From a virus: a stretch of 27,904 nucleotides of DNA. The stretch's first letter is position 1; each line of letters starts with the position of its first letter. A model generated the notes under the pieces. It was not told the origin of the DNA and did not search any database. It saw only the letters and a program-made list of their open reading frames with translations. The translations under genes were made by a program, and so were the position numbers. The stretch spans positions 1 to 27,904 of the IMG/VR virus record IMGVR_UViG_3300023178_000209; one strand, given 5' to 3'. Shown piece after piece: positions 1-5,873 of the stretch.

Positions 1-1
1 A

Positions 2-889
2 CCCTGCAAAGCAACCGACTGCGTGAACGGCAAGTGGAAGGGCAAGTCCCGCTACAATTGCTTTACCTGTGGAGGCACAGGCGAGTTCAAGCAAGTCGCA
101 TCAGCCGAACATCAAGCGATGGTGGACACCATTCGCGAATACCTGCCCAAGCGTTCCTTCGCGGTCAGCCTGTGCAACCAAATGGAGAGCAAAGGAAGCC
201 TCTCGCCCAAGCAGATGCCGTTCTTCAACGACCTCTATGCACAGGCGGTCAAGGTGTCCTCTCGCCCTGCCCCTGTCGCTGTCGCTGTCCCTCCACTCCA
301 ACCCGACAACACGGGCTGGGATGCTGTCGTTGAGATGATGAACTCCGCCAACGAGAACGGACTCAAGGTGGCTCGCATTCGCCTCAACGGTGTCGTCTTC
401 AAGGGCTCTCAAGACCGAAGGACAGGCAAGTTCAACAACATCGCTGTCGTGTCCCGACACGGCAACACCTTGCTCGCTACGCTTGACCGCACCAGCGGAG
501 TGTTGAGCCCACGCAACAACCGAGTGGACTTCTCCGAGAAGGCATGGGAAGACTTCAAACTCAACCCTGTCCAAACCCTTGCTGAAATCGGCAAGAAGGA
601 AGGGAACTGTTGCTTCTGTGCAAGGGACTTGACCGACCATCGCTCAACCGCACATGGCTACGGTGCTATCTGTGCAAAGAAGTTCGGCTTGGCTTGGGGC
701 AAGGAAACCGCTGACGCTATTGAAGCCAATATCGCTGACCGTGTTCAAGAAGTCGTGCTGGAACTCACCGATGCTGGCGAATATCTCGTCAAGGACTCCG
801 AGAGTGGTGAGGTTATCGCAACCTTCACCAGCCGACGCGATGCACTCAAGTTCGCAGACCAATTCAGCGTGGTGGAGGAAGTCCAATGA
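2..889 (+). CDS. Zinc-binding protein with DUF6011-like motif (5' truncated)
   Basis: The frame is open from the first complete codon at position 2, so the true start is probably left of the window; the first ATG-like start inside is at 23. Reading from position 2 there is a Cys-x4-Cys pair followed by Cys-x2-Cys-Gly-Gly-x-Gly, which looks like a zinc ribbon or knuckle and would be cut off if the start were at 23. Near residues 195-225 (counted from 23) lies C-x2-C-x3-L, then HGYGxxCAKK, the pattern of the DUF6011 zinc-binding motif common in phage and actinobacterial proteins. The middle part has no motif I recognise. The role is unknown; nucleic-acid binding is an inference from the two cysteine clusters. 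It is the first gene of an overlapping run, and its stop overlaps the next ATG. Confidence 0.7.
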   Translation, partial: PCKATDCVNGKWKGKSRYNCFTCGGTGEFKQVASAEHQAMVDTIREYLPKRSFAVSLCNQMESKGSLSPKQMPFFNDLYAQAVKVSSRPAPVAVAVPPLQPDNTGWDAVVEMMNSANENGLKVARIRLNGVVFKGSQDRRTGKFNNIAVVSRHGNTLLATLDRTSGVLSPRNNRVDFSEKAWEDFKLNPVQTLAEIGKKEGNCCFCARDLTDHRSTAHGYGAICAKKFGLAWGKETADAIEANIADRVQEVVLELTDAGEYLVKDSESGEVIATFTSRRDALKFADQFSVVEEVQ

Positions 890-1038
890 TTCCAATGGTC
901 ATCATCAACGAAGACAGCACGAAGCAGTCCATCTGCGAGCGTGTGATGCTACAACACGCCATGATGCTCATGGCGATGGCTGACGACTCCCCGATTCCAT
1001 CCCCCATCGTGCTGACACGCAAGGGGTTGATGGGATGA
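886..1038 (+). CDS. Small hypothetical protein, 50 aa
   Basis: An ATG overlaps the stop of the upstream gene (ATGA), and the frame ends in TGA that itself overlaps the ATG at 1035. This double stop-start overlap fills the 150-base gap between two real genes exactly, the usual sign of a translationally coupled gene. The product is methionine-rich in the middle (several Met between residues 21 and 31) and ends in a basic tail. No family is recognised. The evidence is architectural only. Confidence 0.5.
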   Translation: MIPMVIINEDSTKQSICERVMLQHAMMLMAMADDSPIPSPIVLTRKGLMG

Positions 1039-1577
1039 ACGCGTACCCGCTGGAATACGATGATGACGGCACTCCCTGTCCGATTCGGTCTGCACTCTCG
1101 CTGTGCGATGAACACATCAACAAAATGGGGTTGGAAGGGATGCAAGTCCTGTCCACAGCCCTCATCCTCAACGGATGCCCCGAAGAACTGCTTCCACGCA
1201 CGAAGGCTGGGACTCCATACAAAAAGACGCACCAACACCACCCTGTCGTCAAATGGGCGAGCGAGAGCGTTGTCAATTGGCTTTGGCTGGTGAATCACGC
1301 TCTCACCATCTGTATCATGAAAGACGAGAGGATGGACACCAAATACGCCTGTTTGAAATCGTTCCAAGAGTGGAATTATGCCGAGTGCCTCAAATACCTT
1401 CCCCAAACCGCCATGACCCCATTTGCACTCGCTATGGATGACGAGTTCAAGACGGATGACCCTGTGGAAGCATACAGGGCGTTTTACAACGACAAACGCT
1501 TCAAGAACGGTCATAGACCCTCTTGGACTCATTCCTCGCCACCAGCGTGGTTTAAACAGCAACAGGAGTGGTTTTGA
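1035..1577 (+). CDS. Phage-conserved protein of the 'DEHxxKM / THxxHP / TPFALAMDDE' type
   Basis: The 180-aa product shows the pattern of a protein found in many tailed phages: CDEHINKM followed by LSTA near residues 24-42, YKKTHQHHPVVKWASES near 62-80, W-L soon after, TPFALAMDDE near 125-135, DPVEAYRAFY and a C-terminal PAWF. Homologues are usually listed as hypothetical and sometimes as pyrimidine dimer DNA glycosylase-like; I recall the pattern from memory and would not assign an activity. The conserved His, Asp and Glu residues could form an active or metal site. The start overlaps the upstream stop and the stop overlaps the next ATG at 1577, so it belongs to the same operon. Confidence 0.7.
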   Translation: MNAYPLEYDDDGTPCPIRSALSLCDEHINKMGLEGMQVLSTALILNGCPEELLPRTKAGTPYKKTHQHHPVVKWASESVVNWLWLVNHALTICIMKDERMDTKYACLKSFQEWNYAECLKYLPQTAMTPFALAMDDEFKTDDPVEAYRAFYNDKRFKNGHRPSWTHSSPPAWFKQQQEWF

Positions 1578-1939
1578 TGCCGAAGGGTGCATACAGAAGG
1601 TTGGATTGGGACAGCATGGAACGAGCCGTTGCTGGTGTTCTGCAAACATACGAGGAACAGGGCGTTCAAATCGTGGAGTGGGATTCGTTCCGCCTCGCAG
1701 TCAAGGAACTCTATGTCATCATGGCTGAACACCAGCAAGGGCGAAACTACGGTCGTGGTCGCAACGCTCTCAACAGGTTATCAGCCCCGATAAGCCTCTA
1801 TTTCAAGAATCACACGAATTGGAAGAGAGGCAAGCAAGTGTATCAGCGACCTGTGATTTGGGAAGACGGCACTCGCGATTCAGTTCGCGACCAACGCCAT
1901 GTCATCCGATGGGTCGGAAGTCCAACGCAGACGCGCTGA
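1577..1939 (+). CDS. Hypothetical protein, possible small terminase subunit
   Basis: The ATG at 1577 shares one base with the preceding stop (TGATG); a GTG nine bases upstream is possible but lies inside the previous gene. The 120-aa product is basic in its second half (RNYGRGRNALNRL, NWKRGKQ) with tryptophans and a C-terminal RHVIRWVG segment. No helix-turn-helix could be recognised with certainty. Its only functional hint is position: directly before the large terminase, where tailed viruses usually carry the DNA-recognition small subunit. That assignment is an inference and could be wrong. Confidence 0.6.
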   Translation: MPKGAYRRLDWDSMERAVAGVLQTYEEQGVQIVEWDSFRLAVKELYVIMAEHQQGRNYGRGRNALNRLSAPISLYFKNHTNWKRGKQVYQRPVIWEDGTRDSVRDQRHVIRWVGSPTQTR

Positions 1940-1990
1940 CATCCTATAAACATATTGATATTCCAATGTCTTGAGATTGGTGGGCAATTC

Positions 1991-2002
1991 TTCAAAAACC
2001 AC
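1991..2002 (+). promoter_or_regulatory. Candidate TATA-like box for the terminase gene
   Basis: The sequence TTCAAAAACC lies 30 to 21 nt before the GTG at 2021, the same spacing seen at stronger boxes in this window. A TTGATATT element (1955) and a degenerate TTGAGATT (1971) lie upstream. The box is weak, so this is a low-confidence call that mainly serves the choice of start. Confidence 0.3.
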
Positions 2003-2020
2003 AGCACACCAGCGTGGTGC

Positions 2021-3538
2021 GTGGTGGAAGACTTCCAACGGCTCTCACAGCAACAGGCGAGGGAGATTGCCCTGTTCCCCGACCGCTGGAGTTCGTATTT
2101 TCGCACGATTGACGGGAAGGCGTTCCGCTTGGATGCTCGCCCATACCTTGAGGAAGTGTATCGCCACTTCTCCGCCACCAGCAAGAACTCCGCCACGAAG
2201 GTCATCGTGTTGAAGTGTTCTCGGAAGGTTGAGAAGACCGAAACCATCTGCAACATTCTGCTGTACGCGTTGCTCAATATCCCGTATTTCAACGCAGTCT
2301 ATACCGCGCCCCGCCAGCCCCAAGTGAGCCGATTCGTTGAGGAACGATTCAACGGTGCGATGATGTCCAGCGTGAACAACGGATGCCTGTTGAAGCAACG
2401 AGTCAAGTCATCTGTGAGCCACCAAACCTTTGATGTCGGTGCAAGGTCGCTGAACCACTTCTATGCCTATTCCAATTGGGGAGATGCTCACGGTCTGCTG
2501 GGGATTGAGGCTGACCTGTGTTGCATTGACGAATATCAAGACAGCGACCCCGATGTGCTTCCGATGCTGATGGAGATGCTCGCTCAATCGGACTACAAAT
2601 GGGTCATCGTCAGCGGGACAGCCCGTGAGCAAGGCTCGGAGTTTTGGAGGCTGTGGAACACCTCCACGCAAGCCGAGTGGGATGGTGAGAAGTGGATTCA
2701 CAAAGAGGCAGAAGCCCCGAACATCATCGGGTATCACATCACCCAATTGATGCACCCCGACATCACGACCGAAGACATTGAACAAAAGCGAATCACATAC
2801 ACGCCCCGCAGATTCGCGAACGAGGTTCTCGGTGAGTTCTTTTCGGGTTCAGCCAAACCGCTGACTCTTGACCAAGCCTTGACGATTATTGAGCCCGATA
2901 TGGACATCGTGGATTCAGTCGTTCCACCCAGCGAATCGTTCATCGGAATTGATTGGGGGTTGGCGACAACCATCGTGGTCATGGACAAAGACGGCAACAT
3001 TCTCAACGCCATGAAGGTGGAATCGCGTGGAGAAGACGACTTTGATGAAGTCGCCATCATCAAGGACATCATTCTCCGATACAACGCTGTCCAAGTGGTC
3101 TGCGACATCGGCTACGGTGCGAGGCAAGTCCGTGAACTCCAGCGTGAGTTCGGAGAGCGTGTGAAGTCGTGCTATTATGCGAGCCGACCGATGACTCCGT
3201 TTGAATATAAGAAACGGGACTCCAATCGCAACCTCATTTTCATGGCTGTCGTGGACAGAACCACATACCTTGAGCAAACGATTGAGGCAATCAAGAACGG
3301 TGAGATTCGCTTGCCTTTCAAGGACAGAAGGCTGGAGTGGGTGCTGGATGAGTTCTGTGCAATCAATTCGTCAGCCGAAGCAGATATGCGGTCGGGTCGG
3401 CAGATTCGTGGACAGCAATTGACCAAATACGGTCGCGATGGCGATGACCACGCTCTCCACGCTCTCCTGTATGCGAGGCTTGCCCATGAGATGAATGACG
3501 ATGGTGGGCTTCCGACCATGCGAACCTTCGGAGTTTGA
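2021..3538 (+). CDS. terL: Terminase large subunit (packaging ATPase and nuclease)
   Basis: This is the motor that cuts and pumps viral DNA into the prohead through the portal. Counting from GTG 2021 (505 aa), an ATPase Walker A-like motif SRKVEKTE sits near residues 67-74, Walker B with catalytic Glu (CCIDEYQD) near 167-174, and a coupling motif IVSGTA near 196-201. The RNase H-like nuclease follows with acidic residues in FIGIDWG (about 311), VVCDIGYG (about 362) and GDDHA (about 475). Walker A has Glu where Gly is usual (R-x-V-E-K-T), a variant seen in other terminases. The frame continues up to a TTG at 1955, but that TTG lies inside a promoter-like TTGATATT element, so I prefer GTG 2021, which has an AAACC box 25 nt upstream. 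The 22-residue longer form remains possible. Confidence 0.92.
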   Translation: MVEDFQRLSQQQAREIALFPDRWSSYFRTIDGKAFRLDARPYLEEVYRHFSATSKNSATKVIVLKCSRKVEKTETICNILLYALLNIPYFNAVYTAPRQPQVSRFVEERFNGAMMSSVNNGCLLKQRVKSSVSHQTFDVGARSLNHFYAYSNWGDAHGLLGIEADLCCIDEYQDSDPDVLPMLMEMLAQSDYKWVIVSGTAREQGSEFWRLWNTSTQAEWDGEKWIHKEAEAPNIIGYHITQLMHPDITTEDIEQKRITYTPRRFANEVLGEFFSGSAKPLTLDQALTIIEPDMDIVDSVVPPSESFIGIDWGLATTIVVMDKDGNILNAMKVESRGEDDFDEVAIIKDIILRYNAVQVVCDIGYGARQVRELQREFGERVKSCYYASRPMTPFEYKKRDSNRNLIFMAVVDRTTYLEQTIEAIKNGEIRLPFKDRRLEWVLDEFCAINSSAEADMRSGRQIRGQQLTKYGRDGDDHALHALLYARLAHEMNDDGGLPTMRTFGV

Positions 3539-3596
3539 TACACCACGAAGTTCAAGTTTATCAATGTTTGTTTATCTCACCATTTTTGCATATCAA
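3539..3596 (+). terminator. AT/T-rich stretch after terminase, possible archaeal terminator
   Basis: The gap after the terminase stop is much richer in A and T than the rest of the window and has short T tracts (GTTTATC twice, then ATTTTTG near 3582). Archaeal transcription often ends at T-rich stretches without a hairpin. This is suggestive only. Confidence 0.3.
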
Positions 3597-3609
3597 TATA
3601 TTTATATGC
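3597..3609 (+). promoter_or_regulatory. TATA box, AATATATTTATAT
   Basis: This is the best textbook archaeal TATA-like stretch in the window. With the roughly 26-nt spacing used elsewhere, transcription would begin near 3629, leaving a leader of about 35 nt before the ATG at 3664. That leader contains the perfect hairpin described next. Confidence 0.5.
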
Positions 3610-3623
3610 TGACATGATTTGGG

Positions 3624-3659
3624 ACATGGTGAAGCGGGTATGACCCGCTGACATGGTGA
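3624..3659 (+). promoter_or_regulatory. Inverted repeat flanked by direct repeats in leader of the 3664 gene
   Basis: A perfect 7-bp inverted repeat (AGCGGGT at 3633-3639, ACCCGCT at 3643-3649, loop ATG) is bracketed by two copies of ACATGGTGA at 3624-3632 and 3651-3659. It lies at or just after the predicted transcription start. It could be an operator for a dimeric regulator or an RNA hairpin controlling the gene downstream. The second repeat supplies the GGTGAT ribosome site used by that gene, so folding or binding could block translation. Confidence 0.45.
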
Positions 3660-3663
3660 TAAC

Positions 3664-3933
3664 ATGGAAGAAAAACAGGAAAAGGTCGCAACGCTTCACA
3701 AGCGATGCGAGGATTGCGAAAAATACCCCCGATTCGCTTCGGCGGTCGGGTGCTGGAACAGGGACTTCGTGTGCAATTGCACCGAAGGCAATATGCTCAT
3801 GAATGGGCGACGCGTACACCGAGTTCATATCGGGCGATACGAAGACTTCGTTGGGCAACCTCCACGCAGGGCGATTGACGACCCCGATGTTGCTGACCCG
3901 CTTCCACCGAGAAAACCCTCGCTCTTTGAGTGA
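3664..3933 (+). CDS. Small cysteine-rich protein, probable zinc ribbon
   Basis: An 89-aa protein whose first half carries CEDC near residues 15-18, a further Cys near 30 and CNC near 37-39, a spacing consistent with one bound zinc. The second half is proline-rich and acidic without a recognisable fold. Start at 3664 is supported by a GGTGAT ribosome site ending four bases upstream (3655-3660). Function unknown; DNA or protein binding is an inference from the cysteines. Its leader has an unusual hairpin and repeats, which suggests controlled expression. Confidence 0.65.
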   Translation: MEEKQEKVATLHKRCEDCEKYPRFASAVGCWNRDFVCNCTEGNMLMNGRRVHRVHIGRYEDFVGQPPRRAIDDPDVADPLPPRKPSLFE

Positions 3934-3945
3934 AAAAGCGGTTCT

Positions 3946-3957
3946 GTGATAAACCCC
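3946..3957 (+). promoter_or_regulatory. Leaderless promoter box GTGATAAACCCC
   Basis: The box begins exactly 30 nt before the ATG at 3976, the spacing repeated throughout this window, so the mRNA should start at or within a base or two of the start codon. Confidence 0.6.
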
Positions 3958-3975
3958 CTTTGTGATGGTTGAGGC

Positions 3976-4182
3976 ATGGAAGCCTCCACGCTCTTGCTCA
4001 TTCTCACGGCAGTCGCAGTCCCAACAGCCCTTTGGCTGTTTGAACGCTACAAGCGTGTCATGGCTGACGGCAAAATCACCCTTGACGAAGTGCTTGAGGA
4101 AGGCAAAGCCCTCCTTGACAAAGCAGAAGAAGTCAAGGAAGCCGTTGAAGACATCGTGGAAGAATCCGAGAAGACGGAGTGA
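3976..4182 (+). CDS. Small membrane protein with acidic coiled coil
   Basis: A 68-aa protein with one hydrophobic segment at residues 4-22 (LLLILTAVAVPTALWLF), then a short basic patch and a Glu/Lys-rich helix to the end with heptad-like spacing, probably a coiled coil. It has its own promoter. It begins a set of three adjacent membrane proteins (to 4924) with coiled-coil parts, so it may belong to a holin/lysis or membrane-associated complex. That grouping is inferred from context; the sequence shows topology only. Confidence 0.65.
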   Translation: MEASTLLLILTAVAVPTALWLFERYKRVMADGKITLDEVLEEGKALLDKAEEVKEAVEDIVEESEKTE

Positions 4183-4190
4183 TTCATCAC

Positions 4191-4652
4191 ATGGCTCGCA
4201 TGACAGACCCGCTTGCCCCTGCTCGCAGGGGGAACTCGTTCAACGACCGCTTGATGTTGATAGTCGGTGTCCCTGTGGTTCTGTGCTGGGTTGCTTTCGC
4301 TTGCTTGGTCATTTGGAACGGACTTCGTGATGACGCTGTGCTTGACCGTGTTGAAGAATACGGTCTGTTGCTCGCCATCATCGCCACGCCAGCCATGCTG
4401 ATTCTCAATTCCATCGTGGAACTGTGGAAGACCGAGCAAGGCAACGAGATTCAAATGCAACCCGACCAAATCCGCGCGGCGATTGAGCAAGGAATCGCAC
4501 AGGCTGAACACAAGCGTATGCTGGCTATCAAAGACCAAGAACACGCTCAAGTTCTCGCTATTGAGAAGGCTCGCCACGAACTGACGGGTCGTATTGATGG
4601 ACAGCATCAAGACTGTGCTTTGGAAGACGACCCATCCGAATCGGAGGAATGA
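4191..4652 (+). CDS. Two-span membrane protein with C-terminal coiled coil (holin-like candidate)
   Basis: The ATG at 4191 has an upstream GTGATT ribosome-like site; a GTG at 4179 overlapping the previous stop would add four residues. The 153-aa product has two hydrophobic segments at about residues 21-42 and 57-77, separated by an acidic turn, then a long charged helix (about 85-130) rich in Gln, Glu and Ala and an acidic tail. Two spans plus a charged cytoplasmic tail is a common holin topology, but many other membrane proteins look alike. Its stop overlaps the next start (ATGA), so the two are translated together. Confidence 0.65.
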   Translation: MARMTDPLAPARRGNSFNDRLMLIVGVPVVLCWVAFACLVIWNGLRDDAVLDRVEEYGLLLAIIATPAMLILNSIVELWKTEQGNEIQMQPDQIRAAIEQGIAQAEHKRMLAIKDQEHAQVLAIEKARHELTGRIDGQHQDCALEDDPSESEE

Positions 4653-4924
4653 GCATGACCGAGAAAGACCCAACGCTCGCTTGGGTTCAAGCCATCCATC
4701 GCGACCTCACTACGCTCAAGGACAACCACTTGGCTCATGTGGATGCTGACCTCCAAATGATGAAGCGGGACATCGCTGAAATCAAGGAAGACTTGGCCGA
4801 AGTCAAGCCAATGATGGACAACATTCGTGTGTTCTCCAGCAAGTTCGGTCGGAAGATGCTCATGGTCTTATTGATTTCAATATCATTCACCATCGGCGCA
4901 CCGATAGGAATGGAAACGCTTTGA
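4649..4924 (+). CDS. Coiled-coil protein with C-terminal membrane anchor (XhlA-like topology)
   Basis: The start overlaps the previous stop and has a GGAGG site at about 4640-4645. The 91-aa product has a heptad-rich N-terminal part (MKRDIAEIKEDLAEVK near 38-53) and one hydrophobic segment at about 69-87. This is the plan of XhlA-type phage proteins that act beside holins in host lysis. Similarity is at the level of length, coiled coil and anchor, not of a proven motif, so the lysis role is an inference. Confidence 0.6.
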   Translation: MSMTEKDPTLAWVQAIHRDLTTLKDNHLAHVDADLQMMKRDIAEIKEDLAEVKPMMDNIRVFSSKFGRKMLMVLLISISFTIGAPIGMETL

Positions 4925-4930
4925 AACCCA
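4919..4930 (+). promoter_or_regulatory. Leaderless promoter box CTTTGAAACCCA
   Basis: AAACC begins exactly 25 nt before the ATG at 4949, as at other genes here. The box overlaps the stop codon of the upstream gene. It is weaker in A/T than most copies. Confidence 0.4.
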
Positions 4931-4948
4931 ACCGCACATTGACGGTTC

Positions 4949-5176
4949 ATGCCTCGCAAGTTCGTTGAGTGTCCCGTGTGCAAACATCAACGCTGGACAG
5001 TCGCTAAACGACCCAAGTGCAAACGGGAACTACACAAAGGAACACTTGACCCCGAACCACGAATGTTTGAAGTCCCGTTCAACGAAACGCCCGATGAATA
5101 CACCATCTCGGACACCCCGCCAGCACGAAAATCACCAAATTGGTGGGAAAATCATCTTGATAGACCGAAGCATTGA
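4949..5176 (+). CDS. Small zinc-ribbon-like protein
   Basis: A 75-aa protein beginning with a Cys-Pro-x-Cys motif (CPVCKHQRW, residues 8-16) and a further Cys near 24 in a basic stretch. It resembles a degenerate zinc ribbon that lacks a clear fourth ligand. The C-terminal half is acidic then aromatic (NWWENH). Function unknown. The TGA stop lies inside the next promoter element (TTGATATA at 5173), so gene end and RNA promoter are interlocked. Confidence 0.6.
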   Translation: MPRKFVECPVCKHQRWTVAKRPKCKRELHKGTLDPEPRMFEVPFNETPDEYTISDTPPARKSPNWWENHLDRPKH

Positions 5177-5185
5177 TATACCCCC
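5157..5185 (+). promoter_or_regulatory. Twin-element promoter of the putative structured RNA
   Basis: TTGATAGA at 5157 and TTGATATA followed by CCCCC at 5173 are spaced 16 nt apart, as in the twin promoters at 14159 and 14572. The -30 rule derived from neighbouring genes puts the transcription start at 5203, exactly the first base of a 7-bp hairpin. The nearby ATG at 5196 is only 23 nt away and does not fit the rule. Confidence 0.6.
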
Positions 5186-5202
5186 ACCTGCTGTCATGGA
5201 TT

Positions 5203-5840
5203 GTTGGGGCAACAACCCCGACCGAAGCGATACCTCCCGATGCGAGTCGGGGGGTGAATTGGAAACACAGGATGGCGAGCAACGCCCCTTAGCAGACAGG
5301 TGCAACGCACCTTGCAGACAGGGACAACGCTCTCATCCCATACGATACAGGTTGAATGTTAGCCCTGCCCGACCCCAATGTTTTGATGCGACACTCGCTT
5401 CGGTGAGTCCCTCCACACTTCTTGGGCATACGGTAAGAATCCCCTTGCCTCCCTGTCGTGTGTCATCGGCTCAATCGGTCGGGGAAACCCGACTCCCTCA
5501 AGAGTGTGGCTGTGGCTGACCAAGTGTAAGGGCGGGGAGAGATACCCCGTGAACCTGCTTGCGAAGGTAAAGGCTCGTAAGGCAAGGCTAAGGTGATATT
5601 AGTGCTGGGAAGGTTCGCCCCAGCCCGATGTTGTGTTTCCTCCCAACCGCCCAAACATACACTCAAAGTCAATTCAAGAGCGTAGTGGGAAAACGAGTCA
5701 TGTCGTTCTTAACCGCTTGGATGGAGAGGAAGGAGGTTCATAGCCCGCCAATCCCGAAAAGGTTGGATGGGGGTTGGTTTCGCAGTCCCACCCCAATGCC
5801 TTTGGGCAATACGGTGGTTTCGGTCGGCTGTTGCCTCAAC
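5203..5840 (+). ncRNA. Candidate large structured non-coding RNA between terminase and portal
   Basis: No credible protein gene lies here, but strong local hairpins do: 5203-5209/5216-5222; 5233-5240/5247-5254 (extendable by two pairs); 5298-5303/5307-5312; 5393-5398/5403-5408 closed by a UUCG tetraloop; 5478-5483/5488-5493 closed by GAAA; 5533-5537/5545-5549; 5558-5562/5582-5586; 5604-5609/5619-5624; 5676-5682/5704-5710; 5748-5753/5761-5766; 5797-5800/5805-5808. The first stem begins at the predicted transcription start. Reading frames across it have atypical Cys/Pro/Arg/Ser-rich composition unlike the acidic viral proteins. I recognise no known class (not tRNA, tmRNA, RNase P, SRP or a self-splicing intron). 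The 3' end is uncertain: it may stop near 5624 or run towards the portal promoter at 5844. A role in packaging is only a guess from position. Confidence 0.6.
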
Positions 5841-5861
5841 ATCGTTAAAAACGGCACAGCC
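5826..5861 (+). promoter_or_regulatory. Portal promoter box inside an inverted repeat
   Basis: GTTAAAAACGGC starts at 5844, exactly 30 nt before the ATG at 5874. It is enclosed by an inverted repeat, GGCTGT (5826-5831) with ACAGCC (5856-5861), extended inward by GCC (5833-5835) with GGC (5853-5855) across a one-base bulge. The overlap suggests that an operator or the end of the upstream RNA controls the portal promoter. Confidence 0.45.
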
Positions 5862-5873
5862 CAACGAACATTC

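Noticed and set aside
864-1649. 261-codon minus-strand open frame
   Set aside because: It lies opposite well-supported plus-strand genes with a conserved phage motif; the minus frame has no motif or promoter.
3614-3643. Nine-codon ORF before the 3664 gene as a leader peptide
   Set aside because: It begins upstream of the predicted transcription start and has no ribosome site.
5196-5519. 107-aa frame starting at ATG 5196
   Set aside because: The ATG is 23 nt from the box rather than 29-30, the translated sequence is Cys/Pro/Arg/Ser-rich unlike neighbouring proteins, and the same bases form strong hairpins.
4965-5519. 184-codon plus frame across the 4949 gene and the RNA region
   Set aside because: It overlaps a better supported zinc-ribbon gene in another frame and runs into the hairpin-rich region.
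5203-5840. Known RNA classes: RNase P RNA, tmRNA, SRP RNA, group I or II intron, tRNA
   Set aside because: I could not find the conserved cores of any of these, such as the group I P7 elements, group II domain V, the tmRNA ends or a cloverleaf.
5628-5873. 82-residue N-terminal extension of the portal protein
   Set aside because: The extension has unusual composition, overlaps hairpins, and a promoter box lies exactly 30 nt before ATG 5874, where a normal portal N-terminus begins.
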